This document shows positions 11,425 to 24,463 of a stretch of DNA of 64,000 nt, in pieces. The stretch is taken from positions 3,348,001 to 3,412,000 of the forward strand of contig RQOL01000718.1 of NCBI GenBank assembly GCA_013076295.1, in the 5' to 3' direction. The translations under genes were made by a program, and so were the position numbers. This stretch comes from Sanderia malayensis. Taxonomy: Eukaryota; Cnidaria; Scyphozoa; Semaeostomeae; Pelagiidae. Each line of letters opens with the position of its first letter. The first letter of the stretch is position 1. Under the pieces are notes generated by a model, which saw nothing but the letters and a program-made list of their open reading frames with translations, did no database searches and was not told the origin of the DNA.

Positions 11425-11884
11425 GCAGTTTTAGTCAAGCGTAAGAGCATCAAATACATCCTACATATATGCAAAGATTAAAAGCTATGCTCCTTTGCAA
11501 CAAAAGACTGCGAGTGAAATAATTTTGTCAATGAGATAAATTTGGGCTTGCCTCAAATAATCACAAGTTTTAGATTCTACGCATGCGTGGTTTATTAATT
11601 TGGTTTCAAAGTCAAAGTGTGCACGTGTATTAACATCATCTCAAAATCTCAACAACTTATCTCGCAAATAACGAGGGATGGCGTACCTTGGAAAAGCAGC
11701 ATAGCAAATCAATGTTTCTCCGGGTCTCGTCAGCAACGAATGAATCTGTTGTATCCTTGTAAAATAAAACAAGGATTAAAACGTTACAACTTGAACTGCA
11801 GAGCAATTGGGCCAGCGCATGATGGATGGAGGGCGCATTTAAGGACAAAAAGCACCAGGCACCACAAACCTTAATTGTTCATTG

Positions 11885-12050
11885 ATAGATACCGCATTTA
11901 ATCAATAAGCGCTTATTAACACCGGCTCTTTTTAAGGAGGCTTTTATTTGAAGGGAGTGGTTATTCAAAGGAGCGCTTATTTAATAACATGGTCTGTTGA
12001 GGAGGCGCTTACACGAGGGGCCGTTTAATCGAGGAAATATGGTATATTAC
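11885..12050. repeat. dispersed repeat of the GCGCTTATTT type
   Basis: Contains 'AATAAGCGCTTATTAA', 'GGAGCGCTTATTTAATA', 'GGCGCTTACACGAGG' and 'GCCGTTTAATCGAGG', a phrase-like structure recurring in short form at 50437-50490 and 60185-60215. Such blocks are common interspersed repeats in some marine invertebrate genomes. Copies at +8450 and +16901. Confidence 0.5.
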
Positions 12051-13314
12051 AAAATCCTATACACTTGTGCCTTGCTATCCCTTGTTAGATTTTCAAGAAA
12101 TTTAGAGCAATTGGAAGGGGCGTAAAAAGAGATGTCGTGGTGCGTTGAAGTTCAGGTGTGAAGAAATTAAGCTTGTGTGGCGGGCAGATGTAGTATTGCA
12201 AATAGCAGCAAGTTTAGCTGAATAATTGATTAATTAACTGGGTATTATAGCTTTTACATACCTAAATCTGGAGAAGCTGAAATTTTGCCCTTGCAATGTA
12301 AGCCTAGTCAGGATTTTCTGGACCTGGGATTACTTTCAATATCCCCCCCTGCTAAAACAGTAAAATACATAATGATGGTGCAAGTGATGATACAATAATT
12401 TTGAGGACCTATTATACTTCCGCACAACTTTTCTCTTCCACTTGCAGGCATTTATTTTGTCAACTTATCCCACGACAAGAAAGCAACTCCTGTGTTCTGT
12501 TCTTGTCGAAATAAAAATGGCCTTTTTTGGGCCTTCTCAATTCTGGCCACGAAAAAAAGTTAATAACCAGCAGATAAGCCAACCAAATATTGTTTTCCCA
12601 ATGTTTCTAAAACGTCTCACTGCACTGCAGCAAAAAGATTACCGCCATTGATGAACTGATAATAAAACCAGCATACGGCTAAACGGGGGAGGATTTGAGG
12701 CCACGCGAGGGCTAGAATGACACAAACAAACAAGATTTTTTCTCGACAAGGAATCGATTATATTCAACTGCGCAGCCGCTTCGCAGCAGCATAAAATAGA
12801 AAATCTATTGCCCAAAGATAGTTGGAGCAGCATTCTTGTTGTTAACGTTAAAATTAAGTAGAACTAACGAGCTAAATCAACTGTGAATATATAGCTGCTA
12901 TGTTTTAGAATATATAATTATATGATATTATGTCATAAGAGGCAAATGAACCTTAAATAAAAAGTAACTCATCGTCACCTGCAAGCTGCATTCAAATGAA
13001 AAAAGAAAACCACGCCCAAATGTTCCAGAATATATTCATCTGTTTATAAAGAGATAAAAAAGCAATAAAGATAAAACGTTAAAACGTAGTGGGGCAGCAT
13101 AGTCCTGTCTTTCAGGGCAGGAACGTAATGAAATAAATAAAAAATCGACTGACAAACAAATAAATGCTCACAGAATTGTTCAAAGTAAGAAGCACAAGAT
13201 ATGTTTCTTCTCTTGGGATCAAATTGGGGACGCGTGTGCCGTAGAATTTGGGTCCTTCTAAAATAAGTGTCTTTTCATGTACGGTAATAAATTTAAGGTA
13301 ATAAATAACGTTAA

Positions 13315-13468
13315 AAATCGCCCGCGGATAGCCGTTTAAAACTTTCTATCATACATGAAGTAGGTACTGAAGAAATCAAATTTTGAAATAGATTGAAATA
13401 TGACTCACAAGGAGTCAAACGTTACTAAATGTATTATAGAAAGTTTAATAGCTATCCGCGGGCGATTT
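13315..13468. mobile_element. 154-bp terminal-inverted-repeat element
   Basis: The left arm starts AAATCGCCCGCGGATAGC and the right arm ends GCTATCCGCGGGCGATTT. The arms extend imperfectly to about 35 bp, including ACTTTCTAT/ATAGAAAGT. The interior is noncoding. Present in copy 2 (21766-21919) and, with substitutions, in copy 3. Confidence 0.75.
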
Positions 13469-13573
13469 GGGTCCACTAAAATTTGAGCCATTACTCCCAG
13501 AGAGCTGGGAATTGTCTCAACGTGATCAGTAGGACCTATTTAGTATAACTCGACCTTTTGTGAGTCATTTTTC

Positions 13574-13990
13574 AGTCTATTTCAACTTTTGAACCACTTG
13601 TCCTAGAAAACTGCAAAGTGTTGCAACGTGATGAGCTAATCGAAATAGTATGGTTCGACTATTTGCAATTTAGATTTCATTGCAAACTATCACCAGCGTT
13701 CGGTATGGGTTTCAAGGAGGTTTTCTGAGGGTTTCAACCACGTCGATATCCGGTGCTTTTAGAACGACTATCTTTTGAACCACTTGTCCTAGAAAACGGC
13801 AAATTGTTGCAACGTGATGGGCATGGTCGAAATAATATGGTTTGACTCTTTGCAATTGAAATTTCATTGTAAGCTGTCCCCAGCTTTGCAAAACATTGGA
13901 AACGACGTTTTCTATGGGTTGAAGGTAGGTCGATGTGCGGTGCTTCTCGCAGAACTCCAACTTTTGAACAAAATCATTCAGAAAAAGTTA
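13574..13990. repeat. internal tandem repeat, about 187-bp unit
   Basis: 'TTTTGAACCACTTGTCCTAG' occurs at about 13587 and 13773, and a decayed 'CTTTTGAACAAAATCATTC' at 13962, giving spacings of 186 and 189 bp. The shared body includes 'GTTGCAACGTGATG' and 'TTTGCAATT'. Short reading frames here are open by chance. Copies at +8451 and +16902 (the latter with substitutions). Confidence 0.75.
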
Positions 13991-16012
13991 CAATTTGATG
14001 TGTGTGCAAATATTGTATAAAATAAACATGAATTTTAAATTCTTGCAAATTTGAGAGATAATAAATACACACGTGTACAAGAATCATACATTATGCATTT
14101 GATGAATGCTTAATGTTTGTATAAGCCCAGAAATTGTGTAAAATTGTGATTCTGTTATCAATTATTAATATTGCAAAAGGTTTCCAGAGAATATTTGACA
14201 AAACGTTGTGTTCAGTCTGGTCTGGACTAAGGGAGTAACTCAATAAGCAGTGACTGAGCTAAATAATTATGAATTATCGAGAATACTATTATCTCCTTCG
14301 CTTACCAATTCTGCGGCTCCTTTTCTCCAAATTCAACTTTCTTCTAAAAGAGAATATTTTATTTATTCAACTCGTCTAAGCAAAAGTTGAGAAACAACCA
14401 AGCATATCTGAGTCGACAAAGTTTCAAGACAGCATATTCTAATTTGCAGAATTATCACGCTTGAATTCACAACGTTGGAATTTTTAAGAACCCAGTTTTT
14501 CATCCAATCAAACGACAACAACACTTCTTTTTAAATTTTCTTTGAAAACTGCAGAAAAAACACTCTATGCAAGAACTTTAGCTTAAACTTTTTAAATTAG
14601 CTCCTAGGGATTAGTTAATTTCAATTTTTCAACTGGTGATAATAGTCATACCCCAATTAAAATTTCGGCCACATAATTACTGCATTTTTAAAGCGACAGA
14701 GAACATGATCCAGAATTCCAAGCGCATTATTTTTTGTAAGAAACCTACTCGAAACTTCAATACTCAAAGTTTTTTAATTTTTTTGGCATTTGATTAATGA
14801 GTTTCTTATAAAACTTGCATCACAAGTAATGCTTTGAAAATACTTACTTTTTCAACGATTTGACTTCACGAGTAGTGATCTTATCTTCAGCCTGAGAAAT
14901 ATGAAAAATCTGCCTTGACGTGTATACAATTCAGCAATTTATGCAATAAGTTTGCTGCTCTATTTTCGATACGTCTATTTTAACTGCTTCACAAACGCGT
15001 TTTTCCAATAAAAATCAATTTATCGCCTCAAATTCTCCTCTGTATTTGGTTTGTTTTCAATATTCAGTGCACAGGTGTCCCTCAGACTGACACTGGCGCA
15101 AGTGGGTTTTTAATTCATATCAAATATCGCGCCAACCAAACAGACTGGCATTCTCAAAAATCATTGTTCTGGAGTTGGGGGTCGTGTTATGAAAAATTAA
15201 AGAATTAATGAATACGATTTCAGTGACACCTTAAACGTTAGTATTTAAATTCAAATATTTTATAGATAACATCTTTTATGGAAGTAACGTGAATTGCGTG
15301 AGTTCATCATCATCTCCCATCTGCTGTGATGGGAAAGCTCCCGAAAATACACGTTTTACAAGACCAAAAGGTTAGGTTAATGAATCCATGAAAAATGTTA
15401 TCCATAAATTACAAGAATTAATGAAATCGAGACAAATCATATTTGTACAGTTTTTGAAATAGCAAAATGTGATAAGACCCTGTTGGTTGGCGAAAGTCGA
15501 GCGAAACATAGGGACGCAATGGAATGAGTCTAGCTAATAATCGTTTCTCAACTTTCGTTTCTCGTTTTTCGCTATTTTATGCGATTCTCGGTAAGGTCCT
15601 TCTGACCACGAGTGTCCTTTTGTTTTTGCACCACTACACTACACTAACCTGGTTTCTTCTTCACCACCCTCGTGGTCTACACACGCAATGTATCCTGAAT
15701 TGACATCGTTTTTGAACGCCTCTTTAAGTGAATTACAGAAGGTATTTGCGTTATTCATGGCTTTTTAAATACGTTCTTCTCGGCAGCTTCTACTTTGTTG
15801 CAGTTAGTGGCAAGATAGGCTATTACACTGGGGTTCCAAAAGTATTGCAACGCCTGATGAAAAATGGCGTCTAGAAGCGGCCCTAGGCCTGAGCGAGAAA
15901 ATTTAAATAATAATATAAAACTACAAAACGGGTTTCAATAGCGAGTTTCTTTAGCATAAATATACTCAGAATTTCATAAATTTTTAAGTGAAAACATCAT
16001 TTAAACTATATC

Positions 16013-19000
16013 GTTCTTCATTTGTTTGACGCCAAGTTTTTATCGTTTAAAATGCCCGAAATATAGTGGTGCATGCTCTTGTATTGTGTTGGTCGGCTGT
16101 CGTCTGATCAAATAATGATGATACGGCTTGGGGGGTGCAGTAAATGCAATGACGCTATGGCCTACGGGGGGCAATGCTTAATACTCTCAGAAATATTACT
16201 GCATAGGAAATTTTGGCTTATTTGATAACAGGTTTCAATTTCCAACTTCAAAATCTGTATTCAACGGCCTTGTTGATTGTAATTTATACTTCATAGCCAT
16301 TCTTTGTTATATTAATGTCTCGAACAAATGAACTTGGACATAGATTGTGATAAGATTGTGATTGAGTTGGATTATAGATGAATATTTCTCTGACCATCTT
16401 GAATGGAGATGACAACAAAGGACTTGTCGGCAGGGTAAGCCAGGGAATAGGTCACCAGTTCCATGGGTACCATATGGCATAAGGTACTTTAGCAACACTC
16501 AACGGCCCGGTCAAAGCAATGGCAGAGAAGGTAAGCGTATTCTTAATGAAATATTAATTACTTCCTCCCACCTTTTACGGAACAGACCGTCCGGGACAAA
16601 CCAGCAGCCGTAGGGACCTGGGGTGCCCTACGACTATATCCCCACCCCCCAGTTTCATCCTCCCCAGCTATCCCTCCCTGCTAGCCTATTTACTAATCTA
16701 CCTATGTTTACTTACTTACTTGCTTCTTACTTATATATATATAGTTATTTTGCTATATTTGATGCTATGCTTCTATCCTAAAACTAATCTTTTATTTATC
16801 TAACCTATTTTACTCTTTGAAGATCTTGAATTATCCTATGCCTATATTCCCAAGACACAGAAAACACAATGACCGGTTTTTAATAATAGATTCAACAAAG
16901 GTAGAAAAAGTAAATATGATAATCAATTGTCCATAAGATGAATTTGCAAACAATATCTTCCATCTTCGTTGCTTGATTTCTTCGCCAAAATATCTGCAAA
17001 ATAAGAGAGCAGGAATGAAAAATAATCGAACAACAAGATACAGCTAAAATGTTTCAAAGAGCCTTTCTACGTCTAGAGTTTTGATCTGTCTTACATAACT
17101 TTGGGACAATGTTGAAAAATTATTTGATATCAAGGGTTAAAGGCTGAATAACTGCGAAATTTCATCTGCTTGTTTCACATAAATTGTCTTCAAGTAGTCA
17201 CCGAGAATTCACAATTCATCAACTCAAATATTTGGTAGAAAAATATAACATTTTAGATAAAATACAGCCCATGAGTAACGACCTTCCTAAATAATCAACG
17301 CAAAAATGTCCTATTGCCATTGCCAAGGTTAAGTAAGATTGAAGTAAGATATTAATTCGATTACCTTTTATTTTCTTCTGAAATCTTTCTATTCGTCGAG
17401 TCCTTCGTCTTCTTCATTTTTGCGCCGCCATGACACCAAAAGCAGCAAAATCCGACATGACCTTCCCTCTCCAGCTAAATGCGAAAATGAGTACGAATGA
17501 AGTGAAGAATAACTTCTACAGCCAATGCTTAGGCCTTACTACGGGCCTACAGCAAACGATTTTAACGAAAGAACAATTCAAATTCGCCTTTTAGATACCC
17601 ATAAATAGCGAATAAACATAGCAAAATACTTCCAGGTACCAGATAAGATTGAAGTAAGATATTAGTTCGATTACCTTTAACTCCCCTCCTTTTGAAATTT
17701 TTCAATGTTAGTTGATATCTTCGTCTTCTTCATTTTCCTGGCGCCATGACCTTCTTCCCCCAGCACAGCAGCAGTTCAATGCGGCGAAAATAAACAATTA
17801 TACGCATGCGCTGCGCTCCGTTATCAAAAGCAACAAAATGAGGTCGGTCACGTGACTTCCGTACATGAATATTTTAAAAGCAAAGAACAGGGAGTCACAA
17901 ATGCAAACAAAATAACATGCGCGCAGTGAATGGCATGGCCTGTTAAATTTCTATTTCACAGTACTAGAAAGCAAAAATAGCACAAAACTAGCTGTAGACA
18001 GAATGTAGGTGGGTGCTGCTCGGGTGTATATAACAATAATATTTAATTGTGCAGTGTTGAAGACAATAAATAAATAGCAGTTGTGTTTAATATCCAATCA
18101 AGTAACTTGTCACTGAATCAACGATGCGGCATGATAATATAGATACGCATGCGTAATGACAATCATGCCCACAACTAGAATATCTGTGCACACAATTCCA
18201 GATAGTAATTTGACGTGTCTATATCTATTGGTGGCGAGTCACCAAGCAGATGTCGCTGGATATATATGAACAGACCGGCACTGTTGGCCTCGTCACCCCG
18301 GTGTACCAACAGAGTTAGTAGTTGAGTACGATACGTAGATGGTTTTTCGGCGTTTCTGCCGGTAAATCATTCTCGACGGAAAAACGAAAAGTCCCGGTAC
18401 GCCGGGGATCTACCTTCTCTTGTAGATCCCCGGCGTACCGGCCCTCATTTAATTTCAACTCATCTTCAACTCAACTTCAAGTGGAGCTCAGTGGAATCGA
18501 TCCGCGACTCCATGAGTGGCAAGCACAAGTGCCAACCACTTCGCCACAAGAGTTGAACTAACAAGATAGTAAACACAAAAGTTTCCATTCTGGATTTGCC
18601 CAACAATTGGCCGAGCAATCATCCAGCAAACCATACTTCTGCCACGCAGCATAAATCACAGAGATGCACATAAAAGCACGCGGATATATTATATACTATG
18701 CGAGCTTACCACTCCGTCAAGCTCCTCCCTAGTTCTGTCATCAACATATCCTGATATGATGCTCCATCGGCAGTCAAGATCGACGAGAGTACCTCTATAC
18801 GCAGGCGAAGCAGCCAACAAGGACAACTGCAAAAGAAAACAAAATGTGCACTTGTTTTCTTAATCTTACTGGGGACTTTTGAAAGTTGTTGCAAAGCGTC
18901 TTTTTGTGACAGTGGACGGTGAATCAAACGACGATTCTTATGCTTACCATGATAGGGGCAAGTACTGCAAGCTGGTCATACAGCGCTGTGGTCTCTTCGA

Positions 19001-22000
19001 TGCAACATGCTTGAGATGTCACCTTGGATCAAATGGGAAAAGATTCAAAACAAAACAGATTCAAATTTGATCAGATTGAAATCAGGTTGAAATACGTTTT
19101 GATCTAAGACTATGTGAGTCTATTGTGCTACTAGTATTGATGTAGGTAGAAGTATTATAGTATTCGTATCAAGACATTTGTTACTATGAATAGCGGGGTT
19201 GACTCAATTGGCATTATACTTAATATAATGAAAAAGCAAAAGCTAAAAGCAAATATACTCTACAAACATAGTCTACAGATATACCATACATAACCTACCA
19301 TACTATATACTATACTATACTAAACTATACAAGACGATACGATACGATACTATACTATACTATGCTATAGTAAGGGTTTCACGTCGATATACCGTGCTTT
19401 TAGAACGACTATCTTTTGAACCACTTGTCCTAGAAAACGGCATCTCATGCCAAATCCCATGCAATCAAGGTACACATGATCAGGAAGCGATGCAATTGCC
19501 CCCTCTCCGTCATCGTTTGGTAAATCTGTCAGGAAATGGGTCTGGAGTGCTCTCGTCTTTAAACACTACGACTCAATAAAAAAGAGAATGGTATATAACG
19601 TACAAAACAACAGAAAAAACATCTACCTAGGGATATAGTAGAAAGACGCGACGCGCGTGGGAAAAAAGGAAGAAGGACCTGTGAGAAACCTGGTACATTA
19701 ATGATCTGCTTTCGACCTCTTCGGTGGCAAATACTTTGACTGAGATTTCTGTTGAAAACATAAAATGGATGTAGATTAATTCTTCTGGCTTCCTGAAGCA
19801 ATGTTCAGAACTGTGTGTGGCCAGACCTTTGCTGTGGTCATTGTAAAACTGCAGTCTTCTAGAAGACTGCAGTTGCAGTTTTAGTCAAGCGTAAGAGCAT
19901 CAAATACATCCTACATATATGCAAAGATTAAAAGCTATGCTCCTTTGCAACAAAAGACTGCGAGTGAAATAATTTTGTCAATGAGATAAATTTGGGCTTG
20001 CCTCAAATAATCACAAGTTTTAGATTCTACGCATGCGTGGTTTATTAATTTGGTTTCAAAGTCAAAGTGTGCACGTGTATTAACATCATCTCAAAATCTC
20101 AACAACTTATCTCGCAAATAACGAGGGATGGCGTACCTTGGAAAAGCAGCATAGCAAATCAATGTTTCTCCGGGTCTCGTCAGCAACGAATGAATCTGTT
20201 GTATCCTTGTAAAATAAAACAAGGATTAAAACGTTACAACTTGAACTGCAGAGCAATTGGGCCAGCGCATGATGGATGGAGGGCGCATTTAAGGACAAAA
20301 AGCACCAGGCACCACAAACCTTAATTGTTCATTGATAGATACCGCATTTAATCAATAAGCGCTTATTAACACCGGCTCTTTTTAAGGAGGCTTTTATTTG
20401 AAGGGAGTGGTTATTCAAAGGAGCGCTTATTTAATAACATGGTCTGTTGAGGAGGCGCTTACACGAGGGGCCGTTTAATCGAGGAAATATGGTATATTAC
20501 AAAATCCTATACACTTGTGCCTTGCTATCCCTTGTTAGATTTTCAAGAAATTTAGAGCAATTGGAAGGGGCGTAAAAAGAGATGTCGTGGTGCGTTGAAG
20601 TTCAGGTGTGAAGAAATTAAGCTTGTGTGGCGGGCAGATGTAGTATTGCAAATAGCAGCAAGTTTAGCTGAATAATTTGATTAATTAACTGGGTATTATA
20701 GCTTTTACATACCTAAATCTGGAGAAGCTGAAATTTTGCCCTTGCAATGTAAGCCTAGTCAGGATTTTCTGGACCTGGGATTACTTTCAATATCCCCCCC
20801 TGCTAAAACAGTAAAATACATAATGATGGTGCAAGTGATGATACAATAATTTTGAGGACCTATTATACTTCCGCACAACTTTTCTCTTCCACTTGCAGGC
20901 ATTTATTTTGTCAACTTATCCCACGACAAGAAAGCAACTCCTGTGTTCTGTTCTTGTCGAAATAAAAATGGCCTTTTTTGGGCCTTCTCAATTCTGGCCA
21001 CGAAAAAAAGTTAATAACCAGCAGATAAGCCAACCAAATATTGTTTTCCCAATGTTTCTAAAACGTCTCACTGCACTGCAGCAAAAAGATTACCGCCATT
21101 GATGAACTGATAATAAAACCAGCATACGGCTAAACGGGGGAGGATTTGAGGCCACGCGAGGGCTAGAATGACACAAACAAACAAGATTTTTTCTCGACAA
21201 GGAATCGATTATATTCAACTGCGCAGCCGCTTCGCAGCAGCATAAAATAGAAAATCTATTGCCCAAAGATAGTTGGAGCAGCATTCTTGTTGTTAACGTT
21301 AAAATTAAGTAGAACTAACGAGCTAAATCAACTGTGAATATATAGCTGCTATGTTTTAGAATATATAATTATATGATATTATGTCATAAGAGGCAAATGA
21401 ACCTTAAATAAAAAGTAACTCATCGTCACCTGCAAGCTGCATTCAAATGAAAAAAGAAAACCACGCCCAAATGTTCCAGAATATATTCATCTGTTTATAA
21501 AGAGATAAAAAAGCAATAAAGATAAAACGTTAAAACGTAGTGGGGCAGCATAGTCCTGTCTTTCAGGGCAGGAACGTAATGAAATAAATAAAAAATCGAC
21601 TGACAAACAAATAAATGCTCACAGAATTGTTCAAAGTAAGAAGCACAAGATATGTTTCTTCTCTTGGGATCAAATTGGGGACGCGTGTGCCGTAGAATTT
21701 GGGTCCTTCTAAAATAAGTGTCTTTTCATGTACGGTAATAAATTTAAGGTAATAAATAACGTTAAAAATCGCCCGCGGATAGCCGTTTAAAACTTTCTAT
21801 CATACATGAAGTAGGTACTGAAGAAATCAAATTTTGAAATAGATTGAAATATGACTCACAAGGAGTCAAACGTTACTAAATGTATTATAGAAAGTTTAAT
21901 AGCTATCCGCGGGCGATTTGGGTCCACTAAAATTTGAGCCATTACTCCCAGAGAGCTGGGAATTGTCTCAACGTGATCAGTAGGACCTATTTAGTATAAC

Positions 22001-24463
22001 TCGACCTTTTGTGAGTCATTTTTCAGTCTATTTCAACTTTTGAACCACTTGTCCTAGAAAACTGCAAAGTGTTGCAACGTGATGAGCTAATCGAAATAGT
22101 ATGGTTCGACTATTTGCAATTTAGATTTCATTGCAAACTATCACCAGCGTTCGGTATGGGTTTCAAGGAGGTTTTCTGAGGGTTTCAACCACGTCGATAT
22201 CCGGTGCTTTTAGAACGACTATCTTTTGAACCACTTGTCCTAGAAAACGGCAAATTGTTGCAACGTGATGGGCATGGTCGAAATAATATGGTTTGACTCT
22301 TTGCAATTGAAATTTCATTGTAAGCTGTCCCCAGCTTTGCAAAACATTGGAAACGACGTTTTCTATGGGTTGAAGGTAGGTCGATGTGCGGTGCTTCTCG
22401 CAGAACTCCAACTTTTGAACAAAATCATTCAGAAAAAGTTACAATTTGATGTGTGTGCAAATATTGTATAAAATAAACATGAATTTTAAATTCTTGCAAA
22501 TTTGAGAGATAATAAATACACACGTGTACAAGAATCATACATTATGCATTTGATGAATGCTTAATGTTTGTATAAGCCCAGAAATTGTGTAAAATTGTGA
22601 TTCTGTTATCAATTATTAATATTGCAAAAGGTTTCCAGAGAATATTTGACAAAACGTTGTGTTCAGTCTGGTCTGGACTAAGGGAGTAACTCAATAAGCA
22701 GTGACTGAGCTAAATAATTATGAATTATCGAGAATACTATTATCTCCTTCGCTTACCAATTCTGCGGCTCCTTTTCTCCAAATTCAACTTTCTTCTAAAA
22801 GAGAATATTTTATTTATTCAACTCGTCTAAGCAAAAGTTGAGAAACAACCAAGCATATCTGAGTCGACAAAGTTTCAAGACAGCATATTCTAATTTGCAG
22901 AATTATCACGCTTGAATTCACAACGTTGGAATTTTTAAGAACCCAGTTTTTCATCCAATCAAACGACAACAACACTTCTTTTTAAATTTTCTTTGAAAAC
23001 TGCAGAAAAAACACTCTATGCAAGAACTTTAGCTTAAACTTTTTAAATTAGCTCCTAGGGATTAGTTAATTTCAATTTTTCAACTGGTGATAATAGTCAT
23101 ACCCCAATTAAAATTTCGGCCACATAATTACTGCATTTTTAAAGCGACAGAGAACATGATCCAGAATTCCAAGCGCATTATTTTTTGTAAGAAACCTACT
23201 CGAAACTTCAATACTCAAAGTTTTTTAATTTTTTTGGCATTTGATTAATGAGTTTCTTATAAAACTTGCATCACAAGTAATGCTTTGAAAATACTTACTT
23301 TTTCAACGATTTGACTTCACGAGTAGTGATCTTATCTTCAGCCTGAGAAATATGAAAAATCTGCCTTGACGTGTATACAATTCAGCAATTTATGCAATAA
23401 GTTTGCTGCTCTATTTTCGATACGTCTATTTTAACTGCTTCACAAACGCGTTTTTCCAATAAAAATCAATTTATCGCCTCAAATTCTCCTCTGTATTTGG
23501 TTTGTTTTCAATATTCAGTGCACAGGTGTCCCTCAGACTGACACTGGCGCAAGTGGGTTTTTAATTCATATCAAATATCGCGCCAACCAAACAGACTGGC
23601 ATTCTCAAAAATCATTGTTCTGGAGTTGGGGGTCGTGTTATGAAAAATTAAAGAATTAATGAATACGATTTCAGTGACACCTTAAACGTTAGTATTTAAA
23701 TTCAAATATTTTATAGATAACATCTTTTATGGAAGTAACGTGAATTGCGTGAGTTCATCATCATCTCCCATCTGCTGTGATGGGAAAGCTCCCGAAAATA
23801 CACGTTTTACAAGACCAAAAGGTTAGGTTAATGAATCCATGAAAAATGTTATCCATAAATTACAAGAATTAATGAAATCGAGACAAATCATATTTGTACA
23901 GTTTTTGAAATAGCAAAATGTGATAAGACCCTGTTGGTTGGCGAAAGTCGAGCGAAACATAGGGACGCAATGGAATGAGTCTAGCTAATAATCGTTTCTC
24001 AACTTTCGTTTCTCGTTTTTCGCTATTTTATGCGATTCTCGGTAAGGTCCTTCTGACCACGAGTGTCCTTTTGTTTTTGCACCACTACACTACACTAACC
24101 TGGTTTCTTCTTCACCACCCTCGTGGTCTACACACGCAATGTATCCTGAATTGACATCGTTTTTGAACGCCTCTTTAAGTGAATTACAGAAGGTATTTGC
24201 GTTATTCATGGCTTTTTAAATACGTTCTTCTCGGCAGCTTCTACTTTGTTGCAGTTAGTGGCAAGATAGGCTATTACACTGGGGTTCCAAAAGTATTGCA
24301 ACGCCTGATGAAAAATGGCGTCTAGAAGCGGCCCTAGGCCTGAGCGAGAAAATTTAAATAATAATATAAAACTACAAAACGGGTTTCAATAGCGAGTTTC
24401 TTTAGCATAAATATACTCAGAATTTCATAAATTTTTAAGTGAAAACATCATTTAAACTATATC
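16013..24463. repeat. 8.45-kb tandem unit, copy 2
   Basis: 8451 bp. Internal features of copy 1 recur here at +8450 (or +8451 beyond the inserted T near 20675). The last 187 bp (24277-24463), ending ...AAACTATATC, are present in copies 1 and 2 and absent from copy 3. Confidence 0.95.

Larger units (their letters stand above)
7563..16012. repeat. 8.45-kb tandem unit, copy 1
   Basis: 8450 bp, starting GTTCTTCATTTGTTTGACG, repeated head to tail at 16013 and 24464. No long gene is visible; the unit contains a hairpin (9944-9991), a tRNA-derived segment (10028-10106), a pentanucleotide repeat (10841-10918), a 28-bp palindrome (11397-11424), an inverted-repeat element (13315-13468) and 187-bp internal repeats (13574-13990). 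It differs from copy 2 by one missing T near 12224; no other difference was noticed by eye. Confidence 0.95.
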
